In this document: positions 54,801 through 61,393 of the stretch, one piece after another
How the letters are laid out: every line of letters starts with the position of its first letter
How positions within the stretch are numbered: the first letter of the stretch is position 1
From: GCA-2401735 sp051252095
GTDB taxonomy: Bacteria; Pseudomonadota; Gammaproteobacteria; Burkholderiales; Methylophilaceae
NCBI GenBank assembly: GCA_051252095.1
Contig: JBPOFK010000011.1
Location: 1-64,000, forward strand
DNA: 64,000 bases
Direction: 5' to 3'
Translations under genes and position numbers: made by a program
The notes under the pieces: generated by a model
Told to the model about the DNA's origin: nothing
Seen by the model: the letters and a program-made list of their open reading frames with translations, nothing else
Databases searched by the model: none

Positions 54801-55215
54801 TGTAAAAGGAAATGAAATATCAGATTGGTTGTGGGAGGATTTCAACACACTTTTAGATAAAGCTATTGATAAAAACAGAGTATTAAAAAAATTAACTGAT
54901 GATTATTTTTCAACTGAAACTGACATTTTAAGTGATATAGGATTCACTCACTTAATTAAAAACATATCGCCTTATGTAATTAAAGTCGACCCTATAAAAT
55001 TAATGGAGAGAATATGCTTTTGGTTGGAAAAAAGCATGTGGGACAGGATAGAATGGTTTACCAATATTAATATTAGAATAAAACTTAATGGCGACCCACT
55101 TGAAGAGTTGAAATCAAGAATTACCTCTAAGAATTATGATGATGAGAAGTACGATTTAATTAATAGACTTGGAAAGATATTCAAAATCAAAATCCCAAAA
55201 AATAAAATTAATTAG
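51898..55215 (+). CDS. KAP-family membrane P-loop NTPase (1105 aa)
   Basis: Walker A is GLEGSWGSGKTT (51-62, Lys60). Two transmembrane helices (about 141-161 and 178-201) interrupt the NTPase between Walker A and Walker B, the hallmark of KAP NTPases. Walker B is AVIVIDNLDRVDPD (260-273). After the NTPase (to about 430) comes a helical C-terminal region of about 650 residues that I do not recognise. KAP members include F-plasmid PifA, which excludes phage T7. The gene is alone on the plus strand at the left end of the element, with AGGGGA before the ATG. Anti-phage activity is inferred from family and location. Confidence 0.88.
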   Translation: MDKKNDTPDYEFEILYESASDQDLFPDKTHERVSNSIHNLITKSKSGLTIGLEGSWGSGKTTVINLLHKKIKSTKQKTLFFLFDTWAHEGDPLRRVFLESLINKIDPNNSSIKLQKILKEVSGHQKKVEVKSKNKTSKFANYLTISAMFIPMGAALLTSVDYSKLYLPFNALASTLPNFLFWSGFILSMSPALVMLYWFFYGEKDDEGKRDWSLILSNSTESYTQTITEDNERSSIEFGRYFQSIMEVGLSKDHNNFKDAVIVIDNLDRVDPDHADRLWSTLQTFFQHRNTDRLEVDSWIKSLWFIVPYDRDAMSHSWDKGSKTNSSERSNSFFNKCFQLIVQVPAPVMSGWNDYVTKGVNNALIGWNESDKSDVIRTYIRHSSNLNISPTPRKINNFINQVGFKGMQWGSEMSAESISLYSILSNKYTEGKLREMLQVEGLPDNFEPYGEPYTIKKELAGLLFGVKKAKGIELLLTPIIIKAVNEGDGEQIKGLINTHGQAFWITWHEIKQSIFETFSNNEKARLSGTQAIAKGMQQHSSHIKHDIIKLERIWQNSNHAWSINSLNYAEVLEDLYNITRNKDKFVSWVQLALSNRIDDILKNIEASETDRPYYIELVIQLNKISNFLIKYGKQLNPRTYSKFNVDKWVYWLGLLEDQKLSLPFILPAKGVIEQLGNKHLSSSLSIPADNLIALLETYKIDLKSLEWSSVIQHLITWANRPNRESGNELAYKLMLTLYSDFHIEGSTKLIEDCIKAPQFWRVGNRENSDNSPSLFILTGCVLGSSIQSIGHLDQKIKGYWSKNDNSMEKINFVFERLKAVKQLSKLWEISKDKNNHLAINILKEKINEPELQPNDEALRSIDSYVNWDGNNDCIATIVHKISESSGFESVMQMIEESPLDHDKTIYNIQLFGDDQAVNGVNKLLRSLNKEVWDMSFQKDNDLLLCVFHSQLKLGHEYKKSFLEFYSSSVKGNEISDWLWEDFNTLLDKAIDKNRVLKKLTDDYFSTETDILSDIGFTHLIKNISPYVIKVDPIKLMERICFWLEKSMWDRIEWFTNINIRIKLNGDPLEELKSRITSKNYDDEKYDLINRLGKIFKIKIPKNKIN

Positions 55216-55261
55216 AATTAAGTTTAGGAATACGTTCTTAAATGTCCTTTATATCTAGTCT

Positions 55262-55327
55262 AAAGGACAGCGGCTGCGCCGCTCCGACACACGCTCGAGC
55301 GTGTGTTCGGGGCGTTGCCGCCGTGTC
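55262..55327. other. GC-rich hairpin cluster between KAP and rep genes (possible origin)
   Basis: In an AT-rich setting this 66-bp stretch is strongly GC-rich and structured. It has a 6-bp stem AGCGGC-TGC-GCCGCT (55269-55283), a perfect 20-bp palindrome (55287-55306, centre CTCGAG), and an outer GACAC/GTGTC pair. It lies right after the 3' end of the HUH replication gene, where rolling-circle elements often keep their origin. It could alternatively be a bidirectional terminator. Confidence 0.5.
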
Positions 55328-56278
55328 TTAAAACGGAGTAGGTAAAGGTGCTTCATCATTAGGTAAATACCTAAAAAATACCATTGGCGCATTAGCTTCT
55401 GTAATGTAAATACTTCTGTCTTTTACCGCCTGCGCCATGATGCCTGAATCAAACCGTGAGTACATTTCTTGCACTACATCCGCCACCTTCTCAGCCTGCA
55501 TCCATTCAGCAGTAGTTTCAGGTAACTTGATTGATCTTGGAGCCCAATAGCGTTTACGGTTAAATTGATGATGTTCAATATAGCCTTTGCTAATGTATTT
55601 AGAGATATATTTTGCAACTCCAATCGCTTGCTTACTTTTGTGTTGCCCTTTCCTTCTTTGTGACTTTATATCGACATTTCCAAGTGCATTAGCGCCCTTC
55701 TCATTGCCTTTCCCGCCTAATGCTATCTGCCAACATCTACGCAATGTTTCAACGCGTGCAAAACCGTTTATAGCAGCATGAACATGGTAATACTCTCCAT
55801 TTTTATGCAACTCTGGCACTGCTACATATTCAAACTTCTCGCCAGCTGTTTCTAGTAGACGCATAAAGCGTTTCCATGTGGCTATTAACTCATCATAATC
55901 ATTTAATAAATTACGACTTGTTAGGGTCAATAAGCGATCTGCACGTATTTCTAAGCATAGCTGCCTTACCCTTCTTGCTGCTCTGTAAGCACACTTTTCC
56001 AAGTCTCTTTTTGTGGTTGCTTCATCTTTATCTTCTCGCTTAATTCGCCTACCGCCTCTTTCTCGTCGAAGGTTAATTAAACGACTTAAATTGTTACGGT
56101 TCACTAAAACAGCTTTAGCTTCAAAACCGCCCTGAGAAAACATCTGAATCTTTAAGCGCCATTGATAGTCTTGGACATAAATTGGTGTATTGATTGGCTC
56201 ACCTCTCACGAGAGGGTGGTCACGCGGTAAGATTTCGTGCTTAACTTCTTGGAATGAAAACTTATCTAGATTAATCAT
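55328..56278 (-). CDS. HUH-type replication protein (inovirus Gp2 / YfjJ-like)
   Basis: A 316-aa protein with rolling-circle Rep motifs in order: motif 1 DRLLTLTSR (about 114-122), motif 2 YYHVHAAINGF (HVH at 165-167) and motif 3 AKYISKYISKG (Tyr224 and Tyr228). It matches the inovirus Gp2/YagK-YfjJ type replication proteins common in small integrated elements. I start it at ATG 56278 because TTGGAGGCTAACC precedes it; a longer frame to 56335 begins inside alpA. It overlaps the alpA stop by 8 bp, so the pair is co-translated. It presumably nicks the origin after excision. Confidence 0.82.
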   Translation of the reverse strand: MINLDKFSFQEVKHEILPRDHPLVRGEPINTPIYVQDYQWRLKIQMFSQGGFEAKAVLVNRNNLSRLINLRRERGGRRIKREDKDEATTKRDLEKCAYRAARRVRQLCLEIRADRLLTLTSRNLLNDYDELIATWKRFMRLLETAGEKFEYVAVPELHKNGEYYHVHAAINGFARVETLRRCWQIALGGKGNEKGANALGNVDIKSQRRKGQHKSKQAIGVAKYISKYISKGYIEHHQFNRKRYWAPRSIKLPETTAEWMQAEKVADVVQEMYSRFDSGIMAQAVKDRSIYITEANAPMVFFRYLPNDEAPLPTPF

Positions 56279-56474
56279 GGTTAGCCTCCAATACAGAAGC
56301 TTGACGATGACTATTGATATAGTTTTGTAGATCATCTAAGCGATAACGCACAGCACGAGAACCGACTTTGATAAATGGGATGCGTGCACCAGCCCATCTA
56401 TCACGCTCTAAAAAAGCGATACTGACATTGAGAAATTTAGCTGCTTGTGGCGTGCTAAGTAATTGAGTTTGCAT
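56271..56474 (-). CDS. AlpA/MerR-like small DNA-binding protein
   Basis: A 67-aa winged-helix/helix-turn-helix protein of the AlpA (Phage_AlpA) or excisionase type: LLSTPQAAKFLNVSIAFLERDRWAGARIPFIKVGSRAVRYRLDDLQNYI (split: TPQAAKFLNVS is the helix-turn-helix, KVGSRAVRY the wing). Such proteins activate integrase genes or act as excision factors. It is directly upstream of the rep gene with an 8-bp overlap. Its SD lies in a hairpin (56477-56508), suggesting control of translation. Confidence 0.85.
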   Translation of the reverse strand: MQTQLLSTPQAAKFLNVSIAFLERDRWAGARIPFIKVGSRAVRYRLDDLQNYINSHRQASVLEANHD

Positions 56475-56476
56475 TT

Positions 56477-56537
56477 CTGTTTCCTCATTTTGTTAAAAGA
56501 GGAAACAGTTTGAAATTTTCTATGCCTGTTTGAAATT
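56477..56537 (-). promoter_or_regulatory. alpA-rep leader: SD-masking hairpin and direct repeats
   Basis: A perfect 10-bp inverted repeat (56477-56486 with 56499-56508) places the alpA SD (GAGGAAACAG, minus strand) in a stem. Two GTTTGAAATT direct repeats at 56508-56517 and 56528-56537 are exactly 20 bp apart, about two helical turns, like a tandem protein-binding site. Confidence 0.6.
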
Positions 56538-56560
56538 ACCGCTACAAGCATATGTAATAC

Positions 56561-57406
56561 TTATGCTCGCATACGTACATGTTCTCTTAAGGCAGTTGTT
56601 AGCGTTCTAACAGCCCTACGTTCACACTCTTTGTAATCTTCTTTATAGTACGTAATTACAATTTCTTTCCGACCTTCTGAATTGAGTCCAGAAAAATAAT
56701 ATCTTGCAGTTTGGGATTTATTTTTTATGTTGCTTTCAAGAACAAACTTTATATACTTTTCTTTGTGTTTGTCTAACTTCTTATAAGCTGCTTTTGCATT
56801 CTCAGCACTTCTTTTACTAATTGCACCTTTAACAGCTTTAGTGATTTTTGACTCTTCTGCAATATCCGCAAGTTCATAGCTATCTTTAATCAGAAAATTA
56901 GAGCCGCTTTTTTGCTGAAACTTACTTTCTTGTGGTATTTCAAACATCGCAAAATAACCATATTTACGTTTTTCATCTTCTGGCAAAACTGAGAAATTAT
57001 CTTCAACTGGCTTATCTAGAATTGGATCATCTTCATCAAACCAAAAACTAGGGGGCTTTGTGTTTGTTTCCTGACACCACATCAGTAAACTTAATCGTCC
57101 TAAGTCTAATGTCTTGAGAAACTTTTTGTTATAGCTACGACCTGAATAAACTTTCTTTAGTTTGCGTTGAAAATCTCTAGCCAACAACCTCAATGATTTC
57201 GGCTCTTCATAAAACAGCCTATGAGGAATGCTATTTAATGTGCATTTAAAATAAAGCGTATTTCTTAGTTTATAAGTTAGTGCTCTTATTGATTGCTGCA
57301 CGTCAATAGGAAGATTGTTTGGGTCAGTCTTTTGCGGATTGTATTTATGCCAGTAATGGCAAACATCCCATAAGCTAAGCTTTGAGAACTCTTGCATTTT
57401 TGCCAT
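56561..57406 (-). CDS. Unrecognised 281-aa protein of the element
   Basis: A basic, soluble, largely helical protein with no signal or transmembrane segment. The opening KLSLWDVCHYWHKYNP and the following NLPIDVQQSIRALTYKL look like a conserved N-terminal motif. A charged, Lys/Glu-rich helical part (about 180-235) and a short beta part (ARYYFSGLNSEGRKEIVITYY) follow. I know no function. It starts 17 bp after the stop of the Mrr-type nuclease gene and so probably shares its transcript, and it lies upstream of alpA. Confidence 0.75.
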   Translation of the reverse strand: MAKMQEFSKLSLWDVCHYWHKYNPQKTDPNNLPIDVQQSIRALTYKLRNTLYFKCTLNSIPHRLFYEEPKSLRLLARDFQRKLKKVYSGRSYNKKFLKTLDLGRLSLLMWCQETNTKPPSFWFDEDDPILDKPVEDNFSVLPEDEKRKYGYFAMFEIPQESKFQQKSGSNFLIKDSYELADIAEESKITKAVKGAISKRSAENAKAAYKKLDKHKEKYIKFVLESNIKNKSQTARYYFSGLNSEGRKEIVITYYKEDYKECERRAVRTLTTALREHVRMRA

Positions 57407-57423
57407 TATTATCTTTCATATTT

Positions 57424-58446
57424 TCAGTACAGAAGTGAGTTATTAGATTTTTTGCTCTTTTGCAGCTGTGGTTTTTCTTTAATGTTGAGGGTGCTCCCGC
57501 ATCTATACGTATTACAACCCCAAAACTGTTTTTGTGTTTTTGTATTAGTTCTTAAAAACATCTTCTTACCGCAACGAACACATGTGGGAGTTGTGTAATC
57601 ACCTGATGTAATCAATTCAAATATTTTTTTTTGTTTACCTGTTTCTAGTCTTTTCAGTAAATTAATGAGCGAAAGTCCATCAACAAGCTCAATGCTATTT
57701 CCACTTGCAAACTCAATTGCTGCTCTATTAAAAGTACTTGTTGTAAAGTAATAACCTTTTGATACTTTCTCGTGATGCATGACACCTGAAAACTCTCTTA
57801 AAAGCTTCACTCCAATTTGATTAGACCATTTTTTGCATTGGACTATTGCACTTGGGTTTTCTTCATCATGTTCATATAAAACCAAATCAATTCCACCATC
57901 CGCACCCATACTGGTTTCTTGGTTATTAATACCAATCGCATTAAAGTATTTGCTGCACAAACTCTCAAATACTTTCCAGTCGAGCGAGTTGATAAAGTCT
58001 AATGTCCATTGCTCATTTACATTGAACCGGCTTTTGGCAACCTCAATAGTTAAATCACCAACTAATAAATCTGGCTTTACTTCTTCATTCATGAGGCTTC
58101 GATTGTTTCTGCAGTTAGTTGTTTGTGAACCTGATGAAGAGCGCTTATTTGTGCCTGTAGCTGAAAAGGAAGGTTCTATCCATTCTAAATTGTTATGTTC
58201 AGCTCCTTTATTACTCCCAAAGAATAATTTTAAAACTGAAATAAACGCCAAGATTATGCAAATAAATTTTGCAAAGATTTGTAATATTGACAGCATGGCT
58301 TTTGTGAATGCTATCGGAAAGACAGTTGGAAGAACAATTGGTAACACTATATAAGCTATTATAAAAATTAATAAAGCAGCTTTAGAAGCGTATTTCCAAT
58401 CTGATTCTAATATGTTGTCTAAGAAAGACTTATTTCTAATATGCAC
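57424..58446 (-). CDS. Membrane-anchored Mrr-type restriction endonuclease with topoisomerase zinc finger
   Basis: A protein of 340 aa from GTG 58446 (SD AGGGGA; a TTG at 58464 adds six residues). Domains in order: two transmembrane helices (about 20-45 and 50-77), a linker, a PD-(D/E)XK Mrr_cat domain (about 154-260) with GADGGIDLVLY (catalytic Asp187) and AIVQCKKW (Gln203-Cys-Lys205), and a C-terminal topoisomerase-type zinc finger (CVRCGKKMFLRTN...FWGCNTYRCG). Mrr-type nucleases cut modified or foreign DNA; the membrane anchor would place the nuclease at the entry site of DNA. Its start region has an inverted repeat (58453-58466 with 58493-58508). Confidence 0.82.
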   Translation of the reverse strand: MHIRNKSFLDNILESDWKYASKAALLIFIIAYIVLPIVLPTVFPIAFTKAMLSILQIFAKFICIILAFISVLKLFFGSNKGAEHNNLEWIEPSFSATGTNKRSSSGSQTTNCRNNRSLMNEEVKPDLLVGDLTIEVAKSRFNVNEQWTLDFINSLDWKVFESLCSKYFNAIGINNQETSMGADGGIDLVLYEHDEENPSAIVQCKKWSNQIGVKLLREFSGVMHHEKVSKGYYFTTSTFNRAAIEFASGNSIELVDGLSLINLLKRLETGKQKKIFELITSGDYTTPTCVRCGKKMFLRTNTKTQKQFWGCNTYRCGSTLNIKEKPQLQKSKKSNNSLLY

Positions 58447-58596
58447 TTTATCCCCTATATTCAAGTTGCATATTTTCTTTTAGCACATAATAAAACTTGA
58501 AAATATAGGAAATTTTCCCGAGTCTTTTGGGAATATTAATCTGTGATTTTAATCTGGACGTTCTAAGATTTTTTAAGGGCGGATTTTATTTAGCAG

Positions 58597-59247
58597 TTAT
58601 ACACCTAGACACGCCCAGCAGGTCCATTCACCATCATCATATACACCATCACCTGTTCCCATAGAATCAGAACAATGGCTGCAAACAAGACTAATTGTAT
58701 TTTGGATATTATCCTTAGGCTCACACTTATGACGACTTGTCTCAAAAACACTAGGAGGTGATGCAAACCTGCCGCAGTTTGTACACCATCTACCACCATT
58801 GTGTTCGACTGTTTTAGCTTGTTTACATCTTGCGCAAATGGTCAGTTCTGGACTCTCAACATTCAAACCATATTTAATACTGCCAACTATTGGTAGCTCT
58901 GTTAATTTATCAATGCGTCTGCAACTAAACCCAATATCATTGAAATGCCTAAGTAAAGGATCAAAACCTTTATCTGCGGAAAGTATATAACATTCTGTTT
59001 CGGGAGCATTCTCATATATCTGTCCAAGCTTGAATGCAATATGAAAATCTAGTCCGTTCTTACCAGCACCATTAACTTTTAAATAATTAACAACGACTAG
59101 CCTATTCTTTTTAGCAATTTTTCTCTTGATTCTTGGTTCTTCTTGAAAATGTCCTACAAAGATAATTGCTTTATAGCTGCTATCAAGAATTGATAAGTCG
59201 AGGTTTTGTCTATTCTCATAATCAACCAATATCAGTTTTTTGGTCAT
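58597..59247 (-). CDS. PIN-like domain protein with two zinc ribbons
   Basis: A 216-aa protein. The N-terminal part (1-115) resembles a PIN/NYN nuclease fold: KLILVDYEN (Asp9), GKNGLDFHIAFKLGQI (Asp67) and YILSADKGFDPLL (Asp92, Asp96) supply the acidic residues expected for metal-dependent RNA cleavage. Two zinc ribbons follow: C138-C141-C155-C158 and C189-C192-C210-C213. The zinc ribbons suggest nucleic-acid or protein binding. No antitoxin gene adjoins it directly, so it may be an effector controlled at transcription, for example by the palindrome at 59299-59330. Activity is inferred. Confidence 0.78.
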   Translation of the reverse strand: MTKKLILVDYENRQNLDLSILDSSYKAIIFVGHFQEEPRIKRKIAKKNRLVVVNYLKVNGAGKNGLDFHIAFKLGQIYENAPETECYILSADKGFDPLLRHFNDIGFSCRRIDKLTELPIVGSIKYGLNVESPELTICARCKQAKTVEHNGGRWCTNCGRFASPPSVFETSRHKCEPKDNIQNTISLVCSHCSDSMGTGDGVYDDGEWTCWACLGV

Positions 59248-59298
59248 AGGTTGCTCAGTTGTAGTTTCACATTATTGAACAGTAACAACTTACTCTAA

Positions 59299-59330
59299 GT
59301 TTAAATATGCAACGTTGCATTAATTTAAAC
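59299..59330. promoter_or_regulatory. 32-bp near-palindrome upstream of the PIN-like gene
   Basis: A 14-bp perfect core palindrome ATGCAACGTTGCAT (59307-59320) is flanked by GTTTAAAT (59299-59306) and ATTTAAAC (59323-59330), off-centre by two bases. It lies 51 bp upstream of the PIN-like start and 8 bp after the higA stop. Its core AACGTT is shared with the higBA operator. There is no U-run on the higA side. Confidence 0.55.
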
Positions 59331-59338
59331 ATCAAAAT

Positions 59339-59644
59339 TTATGCCGCTTGCATTTCAACAGGTTTAATTTTGACTTTAAAGTCTTGCCTTGCTTGCCATA
59401 AGTCATAAACAGCTTGTTCAGCCAGCCATAAGTCAGCACGACCACCATTTTCAACACCTAGCCATTGCTCTAGTCGTAATGCCATCTCAGGAGAAATAGC
59501 TGCCTTACCATTTAAGACTTTAGAAAGTGTAGGACGAGCGACACCCAACTGTTCAGCCGCTTCTGTGACTGTCAGATCGAGTGCTGTCAATATATCTTCT
59601 CTAATTGTTTCACCTGGATGAGGTGGGTTATACATTGTGCTCAT
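59339..59644 (-). CDS. higA: HigA-type antitoxin
   Basis: A 101-aa HTH_3 antitoxin. The signature MYNPPHPGETIREDIL (about 4-19) is followed by the helix-turn-helix LTVTEAAEQLGVARPTLSKVLNGKAAISPEMALRLEQWLG (split as T-E-A-A-E-Q-L and PTLSKVLNG). I start it at ATG 59644, 11 bp after higB, because AAGGAAAG precedes it; a TTG at 59659 overlaps higB and lacks an SD. It neutralises HigB and represses the operon. The order toxin then antitoxin is typical for higBA. Confidence 0.95.
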   Translation of the reverse strand: MSTMYNPPHPGETIREDILTALDLTVTEAAEQLGVARPTLSKVLNGKAAISPEMALRLEQWLGVENGGRADLWLAEQAVYDLWQARQDFKVKIKPVEMQAA

Positions 59645-59655
59645 AATCTTTCCTT

Positions 59656-59934
59656 TCAATGATAATCTTGGTAATCCACCAAAATGGCATCTTCACCTTC
59701 AAACATAAACGTCATACGCCAGTTGCCATTCACGCTAATAGAATAATGTCCTGAAAGTTCACCTTCTAAAGTATGAAGCCTCCAACCAATAATATTCATA
59801 TCGCTTGCATTTTTAGCTAAATCCAACCGTAACAACTGACGTTTAAGTTTCGCCGCATGATGTGGTTGAATACCTGCTTTTGAGCCAGTATTAAAAAATT
59901 GTTCCAGTCCTTTATGTTTAAATGTTTTTATCAT
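59656..59934 (-). CDS. higB: HigB-type toxin (RelE/ParE superfamily mRNA interferase)
   Basis: A 92-aa toxin with the HigB/YgjN pattern: FKHKGLEQFFNTGSKAGIQPHHAAKLKRQL at the start and WRLHTLEGELSGHYSISVNGNWRMTFMFEGEDAILVDYQDYH at the end (split here for length: LxG...G-YSI-V--NWR-TF-F--). It cleaves mRNA at the ribosome when free of HigA. It lies between the integrase stop and higA. A palindromic operator is just upstream. Confidence 0.95.
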   Translation of the reverse strand: MIKTFKHKGLEQFFNTGSKAGIQPHHAAKLKRQLLRLDLAKNASDMNIIGWRLHTLEGELSGHYSISVNGNWRMTFMFEGEDAILVDYQDYH

Positions 59935-59946
59935 TTACACAATTAG

Positions 59947-59965
59947 TGTAACTCGTAACGTTACA
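59947..59965. promoter_or_regulatory. higBA operator (palindrome)
   Basis: TGTAAC-TCGTAAC-GTTACA: perfect 6-bp arms around a 7-nt centre, containing the perfect palindrome GTAACGTTAC (59955-59964). It lies 13-31 bp upstream of higB, in the right place for HigA autoregulation. Confidence 0.65.
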
Positions 59966-59969
59966 GATG

Positions 59970-61208
59970 TCAATTTGATTGTCTTCTGTTACTAATAGGC
60001 AATACGATTGCTGACTGCTTTACGTCAAATTGCCCTGTTATATAGTCGGTAATTTTCTGCATTGGTATACGTAACCTTTCTACATCTGTAATGATGTAAC
60101 CCGCTGTCACATCATTAGCCATTTTATGGTTAAGTAACCTTTTCAATGCATACATGGATATATCTAAGCTTTCAGCAATAGTGATAAAAGTGCGCCTTAA
60201 ATCGTGACATGAAAACTTCACACCACTTTCTTGCACTACTTTCCTAATTTGCTTTTTAGGATCGATGAGGTGCCCTGTGTTCATCTCATTTGGAAACACA
60301 TATTGTGTTTGTGCGTGCTCTTTACGTTTTGACAACAAGTCATATAAAAAGTCTGTTAACGGCAAGGTGTGATCAGTGTGGTTTTTAGTATCGATAATAA
60401 TCATGGTTCTGTCTTTTAGATCAACGCGGTTCCATGTGAGCTTTGCCGCTTCTGACCTTCTTAGACCTGTGAATAGCAGCAGCAGTAAAAAGTCTCTAAC
60501 CACTTCTCTATTAGGAGCTATAGAATCATTGGTTAAATTCATCACAGCCTTATGCCAAGGTGCAAGATCATAATGTTTAATTAGGGTGTTTCTGCGATCT
60601 TCTCGATGCCAAGCTCTTAGCTGTGTTATACGATTTACAGGGTTCTGTCTAAGGAATGATTCGCCGTTGTTATCTTCATACTTCACTATGGCGTAATTCA
60701 AGATCGCTCTTAAGTTGCGCATTGTTTTATTAGCACGTGATGGACTGAATTTAGACAACTTACGAAAGCGCGCTTCCACCATATCTTTTGTGATTTCGAT
60801 AATCGGTTTGTTTAACCAATCACCCAAATAGGATGTTAGTGTTTGCCGATAGTCTTGGACAGAACTTGGCTTTAAGCTACTTCTTAATTCAAGATAGCTC
60901 TCTAATACTTCCGCTAAAGTCACCAGTTTTGCTTTTCTGGCTTTCTCAACATCGTGAGGGTTTTTGCCCTCGGATATTTCAGACAGTATTTTCTTAGCAC
61001 GGATTCTGGCTTCATCAACACTAATGACATTATGTCTGGCAATTGTTGCTCGAATCGTTTTGCCACGTAGCTTGCTCTCGGCGATATAAACTTTGACTGT
61101 TTTACTAGCTCTTAAGCCGAAACCTTTTAACTCGCTATCACGATAAAATTTTTGTCCAGATGGCTCGAATGGAATTTTTTCAATAAATGCTTTTGTCAGC
61201 TTTTGCAT
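59970..61208 (-). CDS. P4-type tyrosine integrase
   Basis: A 412-aa site-specific recombinase with the N-terminal DUF4102/arm-binding domain (about 1-90), a SAM-like core-binding domain (about 96-180) and the catalytic domain with all residues: Arg250 (FTGLRRSEA), Lys275, His335 and Arg338 (HDLRRTF), His361, and the nucleophile Tyr371 (NDVTAGYI). It inserts the element into tRNA-Met. It lies next to attR and reads leftward, with paired arm-type repeats upstream at 61243-61261. Confidence 0.96.
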   Translation of the reverse strand: MQKLTKAFIEKIPFEPSGQKFYRDSELKGFGLRASKTVKVYIAESKLRGKTIRATIARHNVISVDEARIRAKKILSEISEGKNPHDVEKARKAKLVTLAEVLESYLELRSSLKPSSVQDYRQTLTSYLGDWLNKPIIEITKDMVEARFRKLSKFSPSRANKTMRNLRAILNYAIVKYEDNNGESFLRQNPVNRITQLRAWHREDRRNTLIKHYDLAPWHKAVMNLTNDSIAPNREVVRDFLLLLLFTGLRRSEAAKLTWNRVDLKDRTMIIIDTKNHTDHTLPLTDFLYDLLSKRKEHAQTQYVFPNEMNTGHLIDPKKQIRKVVQESGVKFSCHDLRRTFITIAESLDISMYALKRLLNHKMANDVTAGYIITDVERLRIPMQKITDYITGQFDVKQSAIVLPISNRRQSN

Positions 61209-61242
61209 AACTATGTCCTATCTCTATTTTCTCGTTAAAAAT

Positions 61243-61261
61243 TTGTAGCCACCTAGTAGCC
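61243..61261 (+). repeat. Right arm-type repeats of the element
   Basis: TTGTAGCC (61243-61250) and TAGTAGCC (61254-61261), spaced 11 bp, just upstream of the integrase start. The spacing and orientation match the left pair at 51775-51793. Confidence 0.65.
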
Positions 61262-61393
61262 CAAATCGAGAAAAATTTAATAAAACACAGTTTAAGTATT
61301 TCAAACTATTTAACAAGTATTTTCATTTATAATCAAATACTTATAAAACAATTTCAAAATTCTTAAAAGAGGTTAAAAGACCCCCTGATGCCG

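Noticed and set aside
56279..56335. Longer replication protein starting inside alpA
   Set aside because: ATG 56278 has a GGAGG site at good distance; the extension is in another frame of alpA and looks random.
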